Source of the DNA: Clostridium sp. CAG:594
Lineage (GTDB): Bacteria > Bacillota_I > Bacilli_A > RF39 > UBA660
DNA: 12,057 nucleotides
Assembly (NCBI GenBank): GCA_000434835.1
Contig: FR881480.1
Coordinates: forward strand, 1-12,057
Direction of reading: 5' to 3'
Both the position numbers and the translations under genes were made by a program. Numbering within the stretch: position 1 is the stretch's first letter; every line of letters begins with the position of its first letter. This document shows positions 1-8,029 of the stretch, one piece after another. The notes beneath the pieces were generated by a model that was not told the DNA's origin, did not search any database, and saw nothing but the letters and a program-made list of their open reading frames with translations.

Positions 1-1409
1 AAAAAGAAGTAGATAAGGCTGCAGCAGAGCTTGAAACAGCAATAACTAATTTAGAATTAAAAGATTCTGATTATTCTAAAATAAACGACTTTAAAACTAA
101 TGTATATGATAAATTAGATAGCACTAAATATACTAACTTTGATACACTTGTTAATGCTATGAATAATATAGATTATTCTATAAAGATAAATGAACAAGAA
201 AAAGTAAATGAAATATATAATAGCCTTGTTAAAGTATATAATAATCTTATTAAGACGAGAGCAGATTACTCAAAGGTTGAATTAGCTATTAATAATGCAA
301 AAAAATATGAAGCTAATAAATATAATTATACTAATTATGATGAGGTTGAAAAACTAATAAATAGTATTGATTATAACCTAAATTGGGGAAGTCAAGATAA
401 GGTTGATAAGTATGCTACTGATATAAATTATGCAATTAGTAATTTAAATAAAAGGTTAGCAGATTATTCTAAATTAGCAAAAGTATTATCTAAACTTCCA
501 GCTGATTACTCTAAATATAGTAGTGATATTCAAAAAGAAATAAAAGAGTACTTAGATGAGGTTAAAGATCTTTCTACTGATTTAAGATATGATGAACAAG
601 ACATAATAGATGAGATAGTAAAAAGAGGTAATATATTACTAGATAAGCTATCTAAAATCAAAGATTATGATGATTCTATAAAAGAAGATATTAAAAATGA
701 TGAAAAAACTACTACAACTAAAAAAGTAACAACTATAAAGAAAAACAGTACAAGAAAAAATAGTAGTAATAAATCTAAAACTACCGTTAAAACAACAGAT
801 TCTTCTAAAAATAATAATGAAAAAGTTATTAAATACATAAAGATAAATGATGAAAAAATAGAATTTACTGATAATAAAATAAATTTAAATGTAGATTTTT
901 CAGTGGAAAAAGCAGACGTAGTTGTTAAATTACAAAATGATGAAGACAAATACGAAGTTTATGGTGGAGAAGTATTAATGCCTGGTATTAATACAGTAAC
1001 AATTATTGTTACTAGAAAAAATGGAACTACATATAGATATGATATTAATATTAAAAGACCAGAAACTAGTAATTATCTAAGCAGCGTTGAAATTAAAAAT
1101 TCAAGTATAAAATTTGACAAAAATAAAAATAATTATACTATTAACGTTGATAAAGATACTAATAAACTAGATTTAATAGCAAAATTAGAAGATAAAAATG
1201 CTACTATGAAGATAACTGGTAACAGTAACTTGAAAAATGGAAGTAAAGTAGAAATAAAAGTAACTGATACAAAGGGTAATACTAATACTTACGTTATAAC
1301 AGTTAAAAAATCTGATGCAAGATATATTAAAATTATTATAATTATTGTTGCACTATTATCTGCTTTAACAGTAGGATATAAACTTGTTCAAAATAAGAAA
1401 AGAAACTAA
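1..1409 (+). CDS. FIVAR-repeat surface protein with two cadherin-like beta-sandwich domains and a C-terminal membrane anchor (5' partial)
   Basis: The frame is open from base 3 to the TAA at 1407-1409 with no stop upstream, so the start lies outside the window; 468 residues are visible. The first ATG at 159 is internal and falls in the middle of a repeat. Residues about 20-222 are helical repeats of some 66 residues, each opening with a DYSK motif (residues 23, 88, 154 and, in a degenerate copy, 168) and followed by a Q..VD/VN helix; this is the FIVAR pattern of Gram-positive adhesins. A Lys/Thr/Ser-rich linker (222-274) follows, then two beta-sandwich units (277-353, 357-436) with the Y.I.I.......G.N...I.VT..NG....Y.I.V.. 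pattern of cadherin-like domain PF12733. Residues 441-460 form one membrane helix, ending in KKRN. No LPXTG is visible, so anchoring is probably by the helix alone. Likely role: an exported stalk or adhesin; the ligand is unknown. Confidence 0.85.
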   Translation, partial: KEVDKAAAELETAITNLELKDSDYSKINDFKTNVYDKLDSTKYTNFDTLVNAMNNIDYSIKINEQEKVNEIYNSLVKVYNNLIKTRADYSKVELAINNAKKYEANKYNYTNYDEVEKLINSIDYNLNWGSQDKVDKYATDINYAISNLNKRLADYSKLAKVLSKLPADYSKYSSDIQKEIKEYLDEVKDLSTDLRYDEQDIIDEIVKRGNILLDKLSKIKDYDDSIKEDIKNDEKTTTTKKVTTIKKNSTRKNSSNKSKTTVKTTDSSKNNNEKVIKYIKINDEKIEFTDNKINLNVDFSVEKADVVVKLQNDEDKYEVYGGEVLMPGINTVTIIVTRKNGTTYRYDINIKRPETSNYLSSVEIKNSSIKFDKNKNNYTINVDKDTNKLDLIAKLEDKNATMKITGNSNLKNGSKVEIKVTDTKGNTNTYVITVKKSDARYIKIIIIIVALLSALTVGYKLVQNKKRN

Positions 1410-1427
1410 TTAAAAGTTTCTTTTTTT
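1395..1427. terminator. Bidirectional intrinsic terminator shared by two convergent genes
   Basis: Arms 1395-1406 and 1416-1427 pair over 12 bp (core GAAAC/GTTTC, one G-T pair) around a 9-base loop. A T run follows on the plus strand (1421-1427). On the minus strand the A-rich upstream arm also reads as a T-rich tail. The hairpin includes the last codons of both genes, so it can stop transcription from either side. Confidence 0.7.
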
Positions 1428-2092
1428 GTTATGATATTTATCTTACTACTAATGCTATTTCTGGCATCATCAAGATAAAACTCATCTATAATTTGGTTAC
1501 TATCTTTATCCATAAAGAAATTTTCATCTAATGATTTTGTTACACGATTACAGTCATTTAAATAAGTGATTAATAAGTTAATACTTCTATAAAAGTCTAA
1601 CATGTAAGATAATGCATTACTATTTTTTGTTCTTAAATAAATGTTTGCAGCCTTTTTAGCTTCACTTATCTTATAATTTAAAACAGATTTAAATAGTATA
1701 TTATCATTGATTTTTAATGTTAATAAAATTTCAAAAAATGTTGGAATAAATTCATTTTTACTTTTATGATTAAATTTTTCATATACATGGGCTTTTTCAT
1801 GCATTAAAACGGGCACTCTTCTTATACTTTCTTTATCTGATACATCAATATAACTTTTATAAGTTCCAAGCCTTGATAAGCCTTCAAATGAATTTAGGTT
1901 AGAGCTAATATCATATTCTATTTTAGTTTCATAAGTTTCTAGTTCTTTGTTTCTTTTATACATAAAAAACATTTTATAAAAATCATTTGAAAATTTATTA
2001 GCAGTTATAAAGTCCATTTTGATATCAGAAAAATCATTATCCATTTTATTTAAATTTAATATATCACGTGCTAATTTTTCATAATCATTCAT
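1406..2092 (-). CDS. Small HExxH putative metallopeptidase (gluzincin-like), function unknown
   Basis: A 228-residue protein with no signal peptide or membrane helix, so probably cytosolic. Residues 98-102 read HEKAH, an exact HExxH zinc motif on a predicted helix after a hydrophobic VPVLM. About 12-19 residues on comes NEFIPTFFE, where Glu114 or Glu121 could be the third zinc ligand. The spacing and the E..xTFxE look recall oligopeptidases of family M3, but M3 enzymes are around 600 residues, so this would be a minimal or divergent relative. The remaining 100 residues are predicted helical and charged. The ATG at 2090-2092 is preceded by a GAGGGTGGG ribosome site (2101-2109, minus strand). 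The gene converges on the surface-protein gene, overlapping it by 4 bases, and diverges from the Ca2+ ATPase. Zinc binding and family are inferred from the motif only; the substrate is unknown. Confidence 0.6.
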   Translation of the reverse strand: MNDYEKLARDILNLNKMDNDFSDIKMDFITANKFSNDFYKMFFMYKRNKELETYETKIEYDISSNLNSFEGLSRLGTYKSYIDVSDKESIRRVPVLMHEKAHVYEKFNHKSKNEFIPTFFEILLTLKINDNILFKSVLNYKISEAKKAANIYLRTKNSNALSYMLDFYRSINLLITYLNDCNRVTKSLDENFFMDKDSNQIIDEFYLDDARNSISSKINIITKKETFN

Positions 2093-2121
2093 AATAATTT
2101 CCCACCCTCAAAAACATAAGT

Positions 2122-2149
2122 ATTATACTTATAAATTAAAAAAAGTAAA
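2122..2149 (-). promoter_or_regulatory. Candidate promoter of the HExxH protein gene
   Basis: On the minus strand TTTACT (2149-2144) and a perfect TATAAT (2127-2122) are 16 bases apart. The predicted transcription start near 2115 gives a leader of about 23 bases that still holds the ribosome site. The -10 is convincing; the -35 is weak in this AT-rich DNA. Confidence 0.4.
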
Positions 2150-2154
2150 TAATT

Positions 2155-2184
2155 TTGTCACACGAAAAAAATTATATTTATTAA
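2155..2184 (+). promoter_or_regulatory. Weak candidate promoter of the Ca2+ ATPase gene
   Basis: TTGTCA (2155-2160) and TATTAA (2179-2184) are 18 bases apart, just upstream of the AGGAGG ribosome site at 2206-2211. A promoter is expected here because the upstream gene is divergent, but both boxes are imperfect and other AT-rich -10 choices exist. Confidence 0.25.
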
Positions 2185-2216
2185 ACATACCTACTACTAT
2201 TTATTAGGAGGTTATT

Positions 2217-4829
2217 ATGGATAAATATAATAAAAACGGACTAAGTGATAAAGAAGTTATTAAAAGCAAGGAAAAATATGGTACTAATGAAATTAAAAAA
2301 GGTAAAACTAATAGCTTTCTATCTTTATTAATAGAGTCTTTAGGAGATCCTATAATTAAAATATTGTTAATTGCACTTGCAATAAAAGTGGTTTTCTTAT
2401 TTAGAGACTTTGATTGGTTTGAAACACTTGGAATTTTAATAGCAATTTTCTTAGCTTCTTTTATATCAAGTATTTCAGAGTATGGAAGTGAAAAAGCTTT
2501 TGAAAAATTAAAAGAAGAATCATTGAAGTTAAAATGTAAAGTTAAAAGAAATGGAAAGGTAACAGAAATTTCGTTTGAAGATGTTGTAGTTGGGGACGTT
2601 GTTTTATTAGAATCAGGTGATAAAATTCCTGCAGATGGTGTTGTTATAGATGGCTTTTTATACGTTAATGAATCATCCATAAATGGTGAATCAAAAGAGG
2701 TACATAAAGAAAAATATTCATATGGAAACATAAAAGATAAAAATAAGTTATATAGAGGTTGCATCGTATGTGAAGGTGCCGCATTATCAGTTATAACGAA
2801 TGTTGGAGATAATACTTTCTATGGCAAGATTGCTAGGGAGCTTCAAGAAAAAAAGAGCGAAAGTCCTCTTAAAATAAGGCTTAGATCACTTGCTAAAGTA
2901 ATTAGTACGTTTGGTTATATAGGAGCTTTTTTAGCATCTGTTTCATATCTTTTTTCCAATATAATTGTTAGAAATAATTTTAATTTAGGATTAATAATGG
3001 ATACCATAACAAACATTCCACTTATGATGAATTATGTTATATATGCTCTTACGCTTGCGGTTACCATCATAATTGTTTCTGTACCAGAAGGACTTCCAAT
3101 GATGATAACCCTTGTTTTATCATCAAATATGAAAAGAATGCTTAAGAATAATGTTTTAGTAAGAAAAATGGTAGGTATAGAAACAGCGGGATGTATAAAT
3201 ATATTATTTAGTGATAAGACAGGTACAATAACAACTGGTAATTTATCTTGTGAAAGTATATTAGATGGTAACTTAAGTGTATATAAAAAAGAAAATGAAC
3301 TTAAAGATAACACATACTCAAAAATATTAAAAACATCTATGGTGGTAAATAATATGTCATCATACGATAATGATAAGGTAATAGGAGGAAACATAACTGA
3401 TAGATGTTTATTATCTTTTTACAAGCCATTTAAAATAGATGGTGTAAAAATAATTAAACAGATACCATTTAATAGTAAAAATAAATATATGATTACCGTT
3501 ATAGATGATAAAAAAATGAAAAATCTAATAAAAGGTGCTCCAGAAGTATTATTAGATAAATGTAAATACTATTATGATAAAAATGGTAGAAAAGAATTAT
3601 TCTTAAATAAAAGCAAAATAGAAGATAAAATAAAAAATGCTACATCAAATGGAGTTAGGGTAATTGTTTTAGCAAGTAGTGATAACATAAATGCTACTAT
3701 TTTTAATGACTTAGTTTTTGTAGGGGCAATATTTATTAAAGATCCAGTAAGAAAGGAAGCTAAAGAAGGAATTAAATTAGTTAGTAATGCTTCTATTAAA
3801 ACGGTTATGATAACTGGTGATAATAAAAATACGGCAGAGGCTATCGCAAGGGAAGTAGGACTTGTAAATGATAGTAGTGATATTATTATTACGTCAGATG
3901 AGTTAAACTCTTTAAGCGATAGTGAAGTAAAAAGGATGCTTCCTAAATTAAAAGTTGTATCAAGAAGTCTTCCACAAGATAAATCAAGACTAGTTAGATT
4001 ATCAAAGGAAATGGGGCTTGTAACTGGCATGACAGGGGATGGGGTAAATGATGCACCAGCACTTAAAAGAGCGGATGTAGGTTTTGCCTTTGGCTCTGGT
4101 AGTGAAGTTGCTAAAGAAGCAAGTGATATAGTAATACTTGATAATAACTTTTTATCAATAGCTAAGGCGGTTTTATTTGGTAGAACCATATTTAAAAGCA
4201 TTAGAAAGTTTATTATATTTCAGTTAACCGTTAACTTATGTGCACTTAGTATATCAATAATAGGTCCTTTTATCGGTGTTGAAACGCCTGTTACGGTAAT
4301 ACAAATGCTGTGGATAAATATGGTTATGGATACGCTTGCAGCTCTTGCATTTGCATTTGAACCTCCTTTGCTAGAATACATGAATGAAAAACCTAAGAAA
4401 AAGGATGAAAGTATAATTAATTCTTATATGGTAAGTGAAATAGTTATAACCGGAATTTATACTACATTACTTTGTATTTTGTTTTTAAAACTTCCTTTTA
4501 TTAAAGGTTTATTTTTAAATGATAAATCATTTATGACAGCATTTTTTGGTCTTTTCATATTCGCGGGCATATTTAACTGTTTTAATGCTCATACAAGTAG
4601 AATTAACATACTTGCACATTTATATAAGAATAAGATGTTTATAATTGTTATTTCATTTATTGTAATAGTTCAAATTGTTCTTATGTATTATGGTGGTGAT
4701 ATGTTTAGAACAAGCCCTCTTACATTAAAAGAATTTATAATTATGATATTAATATCACTTTCGGTAATACCGGTTGATGTGCTAAGAAAGATTGTTTCTA
4801 AGAAATATGGTAAAACTGGAAGCGTGTGA
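2217..4829 (+). CDS. P-type Ca2+-transporting ATPase, P2B (PMCA-like)
   Basis: An 870-residue ATP-driven cation pump expected in the plasma membrane to export Ca2+. Order of parts: actuator domain with NGES (156-159; family norm TGES), TM4 with PEGLP (290-294), phosphorylation motif DKTGT with Asp333, nucleotide domain with KGAPE (439-443), MITGD (531-535), hinge GDGVNDAP (607-614), then six C-terminal helices. TM5 has QLTVN (669-673) and TM6 reads NMVMDT (701-706). These are the plasma-membrane Ca2+ ATPase forms (Met before the Asp, where SERCA has Thr), implying one Ca2+ site per cycle. About ten membrane helices fit (near 46, 67, 229, 272, 664, 692, 738, 772, 806, 838). There is no calmodulin-type tail; the protein ends shortly after TM10. 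The start is fixed by AGGAGG at 2206-2211, five bases before ATG. It ends in TGA, showing TGA is a stop here. Ca2+ specificity is inferred from family. Confidence 0.93.
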   Translation: MDKYNKNGLSDKEVIKSKEKYGTNEIKKGKTNSFLSLLIESLGDPIIKILLIALAIKVVFLFRDFDWFETLGILIAIFLASFISSISEYGSEKAFEKLKEESLKLKCKVKRNGKVTEISFEDVVVGDVVLLESGDKIPADGVVIDGFLYVNESSINGESKEVHKEKYSYGNIKDKNKLYRGCIVCEGAALSVITNVGDNTFYGKIARELQEKKSESPLKIRLRSLAKVISTFGYIGAFLASVSYLFSNIIVRNNFNLGLIMDTITNIPLMMNYVIYALTLAVTIIIVSVPEGLPMMITLVLSSNMKRMLKNNVLVRKMVGIETAGCINILFSDKTGTITTGNLSCESILDGNLSVYKKENELKDNTYSKILKTSMVVNNMSSYDNDKVIGGNITDRCLLSFYKPFKIDGVKIIKQIPFNSKNKYMITVIDDKKMKNLIKGAPEVLLDKCKYYYDKNGRKELFLNKSKIEDKIKNATSNGVRVIVLASSDNINATIFNDLVFVGAIFIKDPVRKEAKEGIKLVSNASIKTVMITGDNKNTAEAIAREVGLVNDSSDIIITSDELNSLSDSEVKRMLPKLKVVSRSLPQDKSRLVRLSKEMGLVTGMTGDGVNDAPALKRADVGFAFGSGSEVAKEASDIVILDNNFLSIAKAVLFGRTIFKSIRKFIIFQLTVNLCALSISIIGPFIGVETPVTVIQMLWINMVMDTLAALAFAFEPPLLEYMNEKPKKKDESIINSYMVSEIVITGIYTTLLCILFLKLPFIKGLFLNDKSFMTAFFGLFIFAGIFNCFNAHTSRINILAHLYKNKMFIIVISFIVIVQIVLMYYGGDMFRTSPLTLKEFIIMILISLSVIPVDVLRKIVSKKYGKTGSV

Positions 4830-4831
4830 TT

Positions 4832-4860
4832 TTGACTAAAACATGAAAAAATGATATTAT
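4832..4860 (+). promoter_or_regulatory. Strong extended -10 promoter of the unknown gene-queH operon
   Basis: TTGACT (4832-4837), a 17-base spacer and TATTAT (4855-4860), with the TGn extension at 4852-4854. The predicted transcription start near 4867 lies downstream of the ATG at 4851, so that ATG would not be on this transcript. It begins three bases after the ATPase stop, with no terminator seen between. Confidence 0.75.
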
Positions 4861-4871
4861 TTAAGTATAAA

Positions 4872-4878
4872 GAGGGAG
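4872..4878 (+). promoter_or_regulatory. Ribosome binding site that sets the start at 4890
   Basis: GAGGGAG lies 11 bases before ATG 4890, a slightly long spacing. The ATG at 4851 has no Shine-Dalgarno and overlaps the -10 box, so 4890 is preferred. Confidence 0.65.
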
Positions 4879-4889
4879 ATGATTATATT

Positions 4890-7280
4890 ATGGATAATGT
4901 TTCATTAAAGAAAATAAAATGGAATGAATATATTTCAAATATAATTGATTTTCTTGATAAAGATGAAGAGTTTAAAAAACAGATAAAGGATTTATTAAAA
5001 AACTTTCCCGTAATGACAATATCTAGTTATAAAAAAATATATGAAGTAGAAGCCGAAGATGAATGGAAGTATTTTAAAAGTCAGAACAGAAATCTTTTTT
5101 CTAGTTTTTTCCAAAGAGTTTATGATGTAATCAAAAATTATGGAATAGAAAGAGCAGAATTAGAATATGGAAAATATTTAAAAATAGTATCAAACGTTTT
5201 AGAAATAAGTTATGACGATTTAAAGTCGGAATTGATATCACTTGATTATTATCTTAAGAACAATAATAAAGAACAAGAAAGAAAAACAGTAAAAATTTTA
5301 AAAGATTATTATAAAAAATTTATTATATTATATAAGAAAAATTTTACAGATGATTATGTTAGCAAGAAATTAGAAAATATTAAACCTTACTTTAAGGAAA
5401 TTATTGCTAGTAATAAAATACAAATATCCGAAATGGATTTCATAAGTGCATTAAAAAGAAAAAAAGACCTTTATGATAAACTACTTAATATGGTAAATGC
5501 TAATTCAGGACTAAAATTTGATAAGTTAAATTTGGACAAATTAATAATGTCGATATTAAATAAGAATGACCAAGAAATTCTTGATCTTTTAAATATTCAA
5601 AAGCCGGAATTTTATGATTCTATTGATCAAATGAGAGCGTTAAGAAGATTAAGAATAAATTATTCTAAAAGACTTATAAATGAAATAAATCCAGATTTAT
5701 ATAAAATTGTTGAAACATTTTTAAACAATCCAATAGAAAATGAGAGTTTAAAAAAATATTTTAATAAAAATCAGATTTTATTGTTGAATGATGTTGTAAA
5801 TTTAATGAAGGAATCAAAAAGTAGTATAGATTTTTCTAGGAACGATTTGTTTATATCTGAATATAATGAACTTACTGTCGAAGATAAAGAGGTATTAAAT
5901 AAATTTAAATCGGATTTAAAATATGTAGAAGAATTAAAAAAATTAATATTTAATATGTACAAAAGAGAAAATGATACATATAACTATCTTTATAATATTG
6001 TTGAATTAGAAGAAAAAAATGAATCAGATACGTTGATAAATAGTAATAGTAGTTCTTTTAATGATTCTAATTATGTATTAAATAATTATGATTATATGTT
6101 TAATAAAAATGCTATTATTAATTTTATAAATGAAATAGATGAAAATAAATTTATTAAACTAAACAACTATGAGTATATGAAACTAAAGGATCTTCTAACA
6201 AGTGATAAACTATTATGTCCGATGTTGTATGGTAATTTGAAACAAATAAAATTATCAGATTTAATCAATAATTTTCACGATTTATGTAACGTTATGAAGT
6301 ATTCTAATATAAATAAGAATAATTTAGACCTGATATTTAAAAAATTAAATGTGTACAAATATGCTACTGAAGAGCAAATACGATTGCTTGGGTTACCAGT
6401 TGTTGAGAAAATTATAAATAATAATCAGTTTATGGACGTTAAAATCACGGATGTTGATATAAAAAACAGAATAATAAAAGCGGAAGATTTAATGAAAAGA
6501 GCAGAAGATGTTACGTTAAGTACAGTTCCATATATTACGGTAGAAGATAATGGTATAACTATTTCAAGATATTTAAATGATGACCCTAAGATTCTTACAT
6601 CAGGGATTGATACTAATTCTTGTTTTAGATTATCAGCAAATGATAATGACTTTTTGTATTATACAATTCTTAATAAAAATGGTTTTGTGCTTAAGATAAC
6701 TGATGAAAATGGTAATATTTTATCTAAAATAGCAGGAATAAGAAGAAACAACATCATTGAATTAAATGGTGTTCGTAATAGTGAAAACTCAAATTTAATA
6801 TCATCTAAAGAACAATATGTTCTTTATAAGAATATACTTGATGCTCTTGAAATATATGGTCAAAAATTAATAGAATGTACAAAAGATACTGAAACTCCAA
6901 TTGATTTTGTGGTAATAAATAAAGCTGGTATACTAGAATGCCCTGAGTTTAGTGATAGATATGAAATTTTAGCACAACATTTATTTGATAATCCTATTGA
7001 TACAACAAATGAAGATTGGAAAAATTTTGTTCATACATTTGATAATTGTGAGGAAAATTTTTTGCAACAATCAAGTGATGATACAGCTTTTACTACTGAC
7101 TTTGGACATTATCCTGTTGTGTTATTAAGTAAAAGAAAAGGTAAAAATTTATTAAGGTTATTTGATATTTCATATAATGATCCAAAACCAATATATGAAA
7201 GACCTAAAACACCTACAATATATGAATATAAAGATAAAGATAAAACTGACTTGATAAAAGGATTAGGAAGTGTTGTATAA
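4890..7280 (+). CDS. Large cytosolic protein of unknown function, coupled to queH
   Basis: I do not recognise this 796-residue protein. It has no signal peptide or membrane helix. Residues 1 to about 380 are charged and mostly helical (Lys/Glu/Asn/Ile-rich). An Asn/Ser-rich stretch near 376-400 separates this from a second helical part (about 405-540). The C-terminal 250 residues look like a compact alpha/beta domain: RYLNDDP (560-566), SGIDTNSCFRL (571-581), a probable beta-hairpin with GFVLKITDENGN, then KIAGIRRNN (613-621) and LNGVRN (625-630). A strand pair follows, carrying PIDFVVINK (670-678), and later DFGHYPVVLLS (737-747). This SCFR plus hairpin plus R/N arrangement suggests a binding or catalytic fold, but no known active site can be named. 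The start is ATG 4890, behind GAGGGAG and downstream of the promoter. The stop overlaps the queH start by one base (TAATG), implying co-translation and perhaps a linked role. Confidence 0.8.
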   Translation: MDNVSLKKIKWNEYISNIIDFLDKDEEFKKQIKDLLKNFPVMTISSYKKIYEVEAEDEWKYFKSQNRNLFSSFFQRVYDVIKNYGIERAELEYGKYLKIVSNVLEISYDDLKSELISLDYYLKNNNKEQERKTVKILKDYYKKFIILYKKNFTDDYVSKKLENIKPYFKEIIASNKIQISEMDFISALKRKKDLYDKLLNMVNANSGLKFDKLNLDKLIMSILNKNDQEILDLLNIQKPEFYDSIDQMRALRRLRINYSKRLINEINPDLYKIVETFLNNPIENESLKKYFNKNQILLLNDVVNLMKESKSSIDFSRNDLFISEYNELTVEDKEVLNKFKSDLKYVEELKKLIFNMYKRENDTYNYLYNIVELEEKNESDTLINSNSSSFNDSNYVLNNYDYMFNKNAIINFINEIDENKFIKLNNYEYMKLKDLLTSDKLLCPMLYGNLKQIKLSDLINNFHDLCNVMKYSNINKNNLDLIFKKLNVYKYATEEQIRLLGLPVVEKIINNNQFMDVKITDVDIKNRIIKAEDLMKRAEDVTLSTVPYITVEDNGITISRYLNDDPKILTSGIDTNSCFRLSANDNDFLYYTILNKNGFVLKITDENGNILSKIAGIRRNNIIELNGVRNSENSNLISSKEQYVLYKNILDALEIYGQKLIECTKDTETPIDFVVINKAGILECPEFSDRYEILAQHLFDNPIDTTNEDWKNFVHTFDNCEENFLQQSSDDTAFTTDFGHYPVVLLSKRKGKNLLRLFDISYNDPKPIYERPKTPTIYEYKDKDKTDLIKGLGSVV

Positions 7281-7846
7281 TGAAATTATTGTTACATACT
7301 TGTTGTGCACCTTGTAGCGTGTACTGCATAGAAGAACTAAAAAAAGAAAATATTGATATAACAAGCTTTTGGTATAATCCAAATATTCATCCATATAAGG
7401 AATATGAAGCAAGACTTGAAACGTTAAAGAATTATGACGAAAAAATAGGTATACCACTAATAATTGATGATTATTATGGACTTAGAGAGTTTTGTAAAAA
7501 CGTAGTAGATAAGTTGGATAATAGATGTGGCTATTGTTATTTATGTAGATTAGAAAAAACTGCTAAATATGCTAAGGAGAATGGCTTTGATGCTTTTTCA
7601 ACAACCCTTTTAATTAGTCCATACCAAGACCATGAATTATTAAAAAAGACAGGAGACATGTTATCTAAAAAGTATGGTATAAAATTCTTATACAAAGACT
7701 TTAGACCAGGATTTAGATACGGTCAAAATAAGGCTAGAGAATTAGGACTTTATATGCAAAAATATTGTGGATGTGTATTTAGTGAAGAAGAAAGGTACGA
7801 AAAATTAATAAATAAAAATAAAAAAATAAATGATAGTTATAAATAA
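7280..7846 (+). CDS. queH: Epoxyqueuosine reductase QueH
   Basis: QueH (former DUF208) reduces epoxyqueuosine to queuosine in tRNA, the last step of Q synthesis, and is an iron-sulfur replacement for cobalamin-dependent QueG. The 188-residue length matches the compact bacterial form. Near the N-terminus the signature HTCCAPCS gives Cys8, Cys9 and Cys12. A second cluster, RCGYCYLCR, gives Cys83, Cys86 and Cys89, and YCGC near residue 163 adds two more. Other family-like pieces are WYNPNIHP (31-38), the STTLLISPYQ stretch (107-116) and DFRPGFRYG (140-148). The ATG overlaps the preceding stop by one base, with AGGAAG at 7265-7270 as ribosome site, so translation is coupled to the 796-residue protein. 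No other queuosine gene is in the window, so the cell either makes the precursor elsewhere or salvages queuine or preQ1. Recognition is confident. Confidence 0.95.
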   Translation: MKLLLHTCCAPCSVYCIEELKKENIDITSFWYNPNIHPYKEYEARLETLKNYDEKIGIPLIIDDYYGLREFCKNVVDKLDNRCGYCYLCRLEKTAKYAKENGFDAFSTTLLISPYQDHELLKKTGDMLSKKYGIKFLYKDFRPGFRYGQNKARELGLYMQKYCGCVFSEEERYEKLINKNKKINDSYK

Positions 7847-7849
7847 CCC

Positions 7850-7878
7850 TTAACTAAAAATAAAATATTTGTTATAAT
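7850..7878 (+). promoter_or_regulatory. Extended -10 promoter of the prs leader
   Basis: TTAACT (7850-7855), a 17-base spacer and a perfect TATAAT (7873-7878), with TGT at 7870-7872 as extended -10. Transcription should start near 7885, just before a ribosome site (AAGAGGT) and the 28-codon ORF. No other convincing promoter lies between it and prs. Confidence 0.7.
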
Positions 7879-7899
7879 TAAATTGTAAGAGGTATTAAT

Positions 7900-7986
7900 A
7901 TGATAGTAAATGAAATATTTAAAAATTATTTTGTTATGAATTTATTATCTAATACTATTACTATATATTTTGATTTAAAGAACTAA
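7900..7986 (+). CDS. Putative 28-residue leader peptide upstream of prs
   Basis: ATG 7900 to TAA 7984-7986 encodes a 28-residue peptide beginning MIVNEIF, rich in hydrophobic residues and Asn. AAGAGGT at 7887-7893 is a fair ribosome site six bases upstream. A good promoter starts transcription about 15 bases before the ATG. The stop codon sits inside the 5' arm of the following terminator hairpin, so a ribosome finishing the peptide would cover that arm. This arrangement suggests a leader peptide influencing terminator formation before prs, or a free-standing micropeptide. No amino acid is strikingly repeated, so classical amino-acid attenuation is not indicated. Coding is inferred from signals only; a chance ORF of this size is possible in AT-rich DNA. 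Confidence 0.4.
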   Translation: MIVNEIFKNYFVMNLLSNTITIYFDLKN

Positions 7987-8008
7987 CACTTTTTTTGTGT
8001 TAGTTTTT
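7981..8008 (+). terminator. Intrinsic terminator/attenuator before prs
   Basis: AACTAACAC (7981-7989) pairs perfectly with GTGTTAGTT (7997-8005) around a loop of seven Ts. The T tract runs to 8008. It ends only eight bases before the prs ribosome site. It lies between the only good promoter and prs, so it probably acts as an attenuator, with prs transcribed by readthrough. Confidence 0.75.
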
Positions 8009-8029
8009 ATATTTTGGAGGGAGTAAAAT

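Noticed and set aside
159..161. ATG as the start of the surface protein
   Set aside because: The frame is open to the window edge and the upstream codons encode more of the same repeat, so this Met is internal.
690..820. Low-complexity repeat (aaa/act/agt-rich), looked at as a possible DNA repeat or recombination site
   Set aside because: It is explained by the Lys/Thr/Ser-rich linker of the surface protein.
3572..4201. 209-codon open frame on the minus strand opposite the ATPase hinge region
   Set aside because: Fully inside a well-recognised gene, low-complexity Leu/Ser-rich product, no ribosome site or promoter. The same applies to minus-strand frames at 665-949, 2204-2764, 3032-3394, 5771-5962, 7263-7457, 10834-11046 and 11056-11241.
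4851..4889. Upstream ATG start for the 796-residue protein
   Set aside because: It overlaps the -10 box and has no ribosome site; ATG 4890 is better supported.
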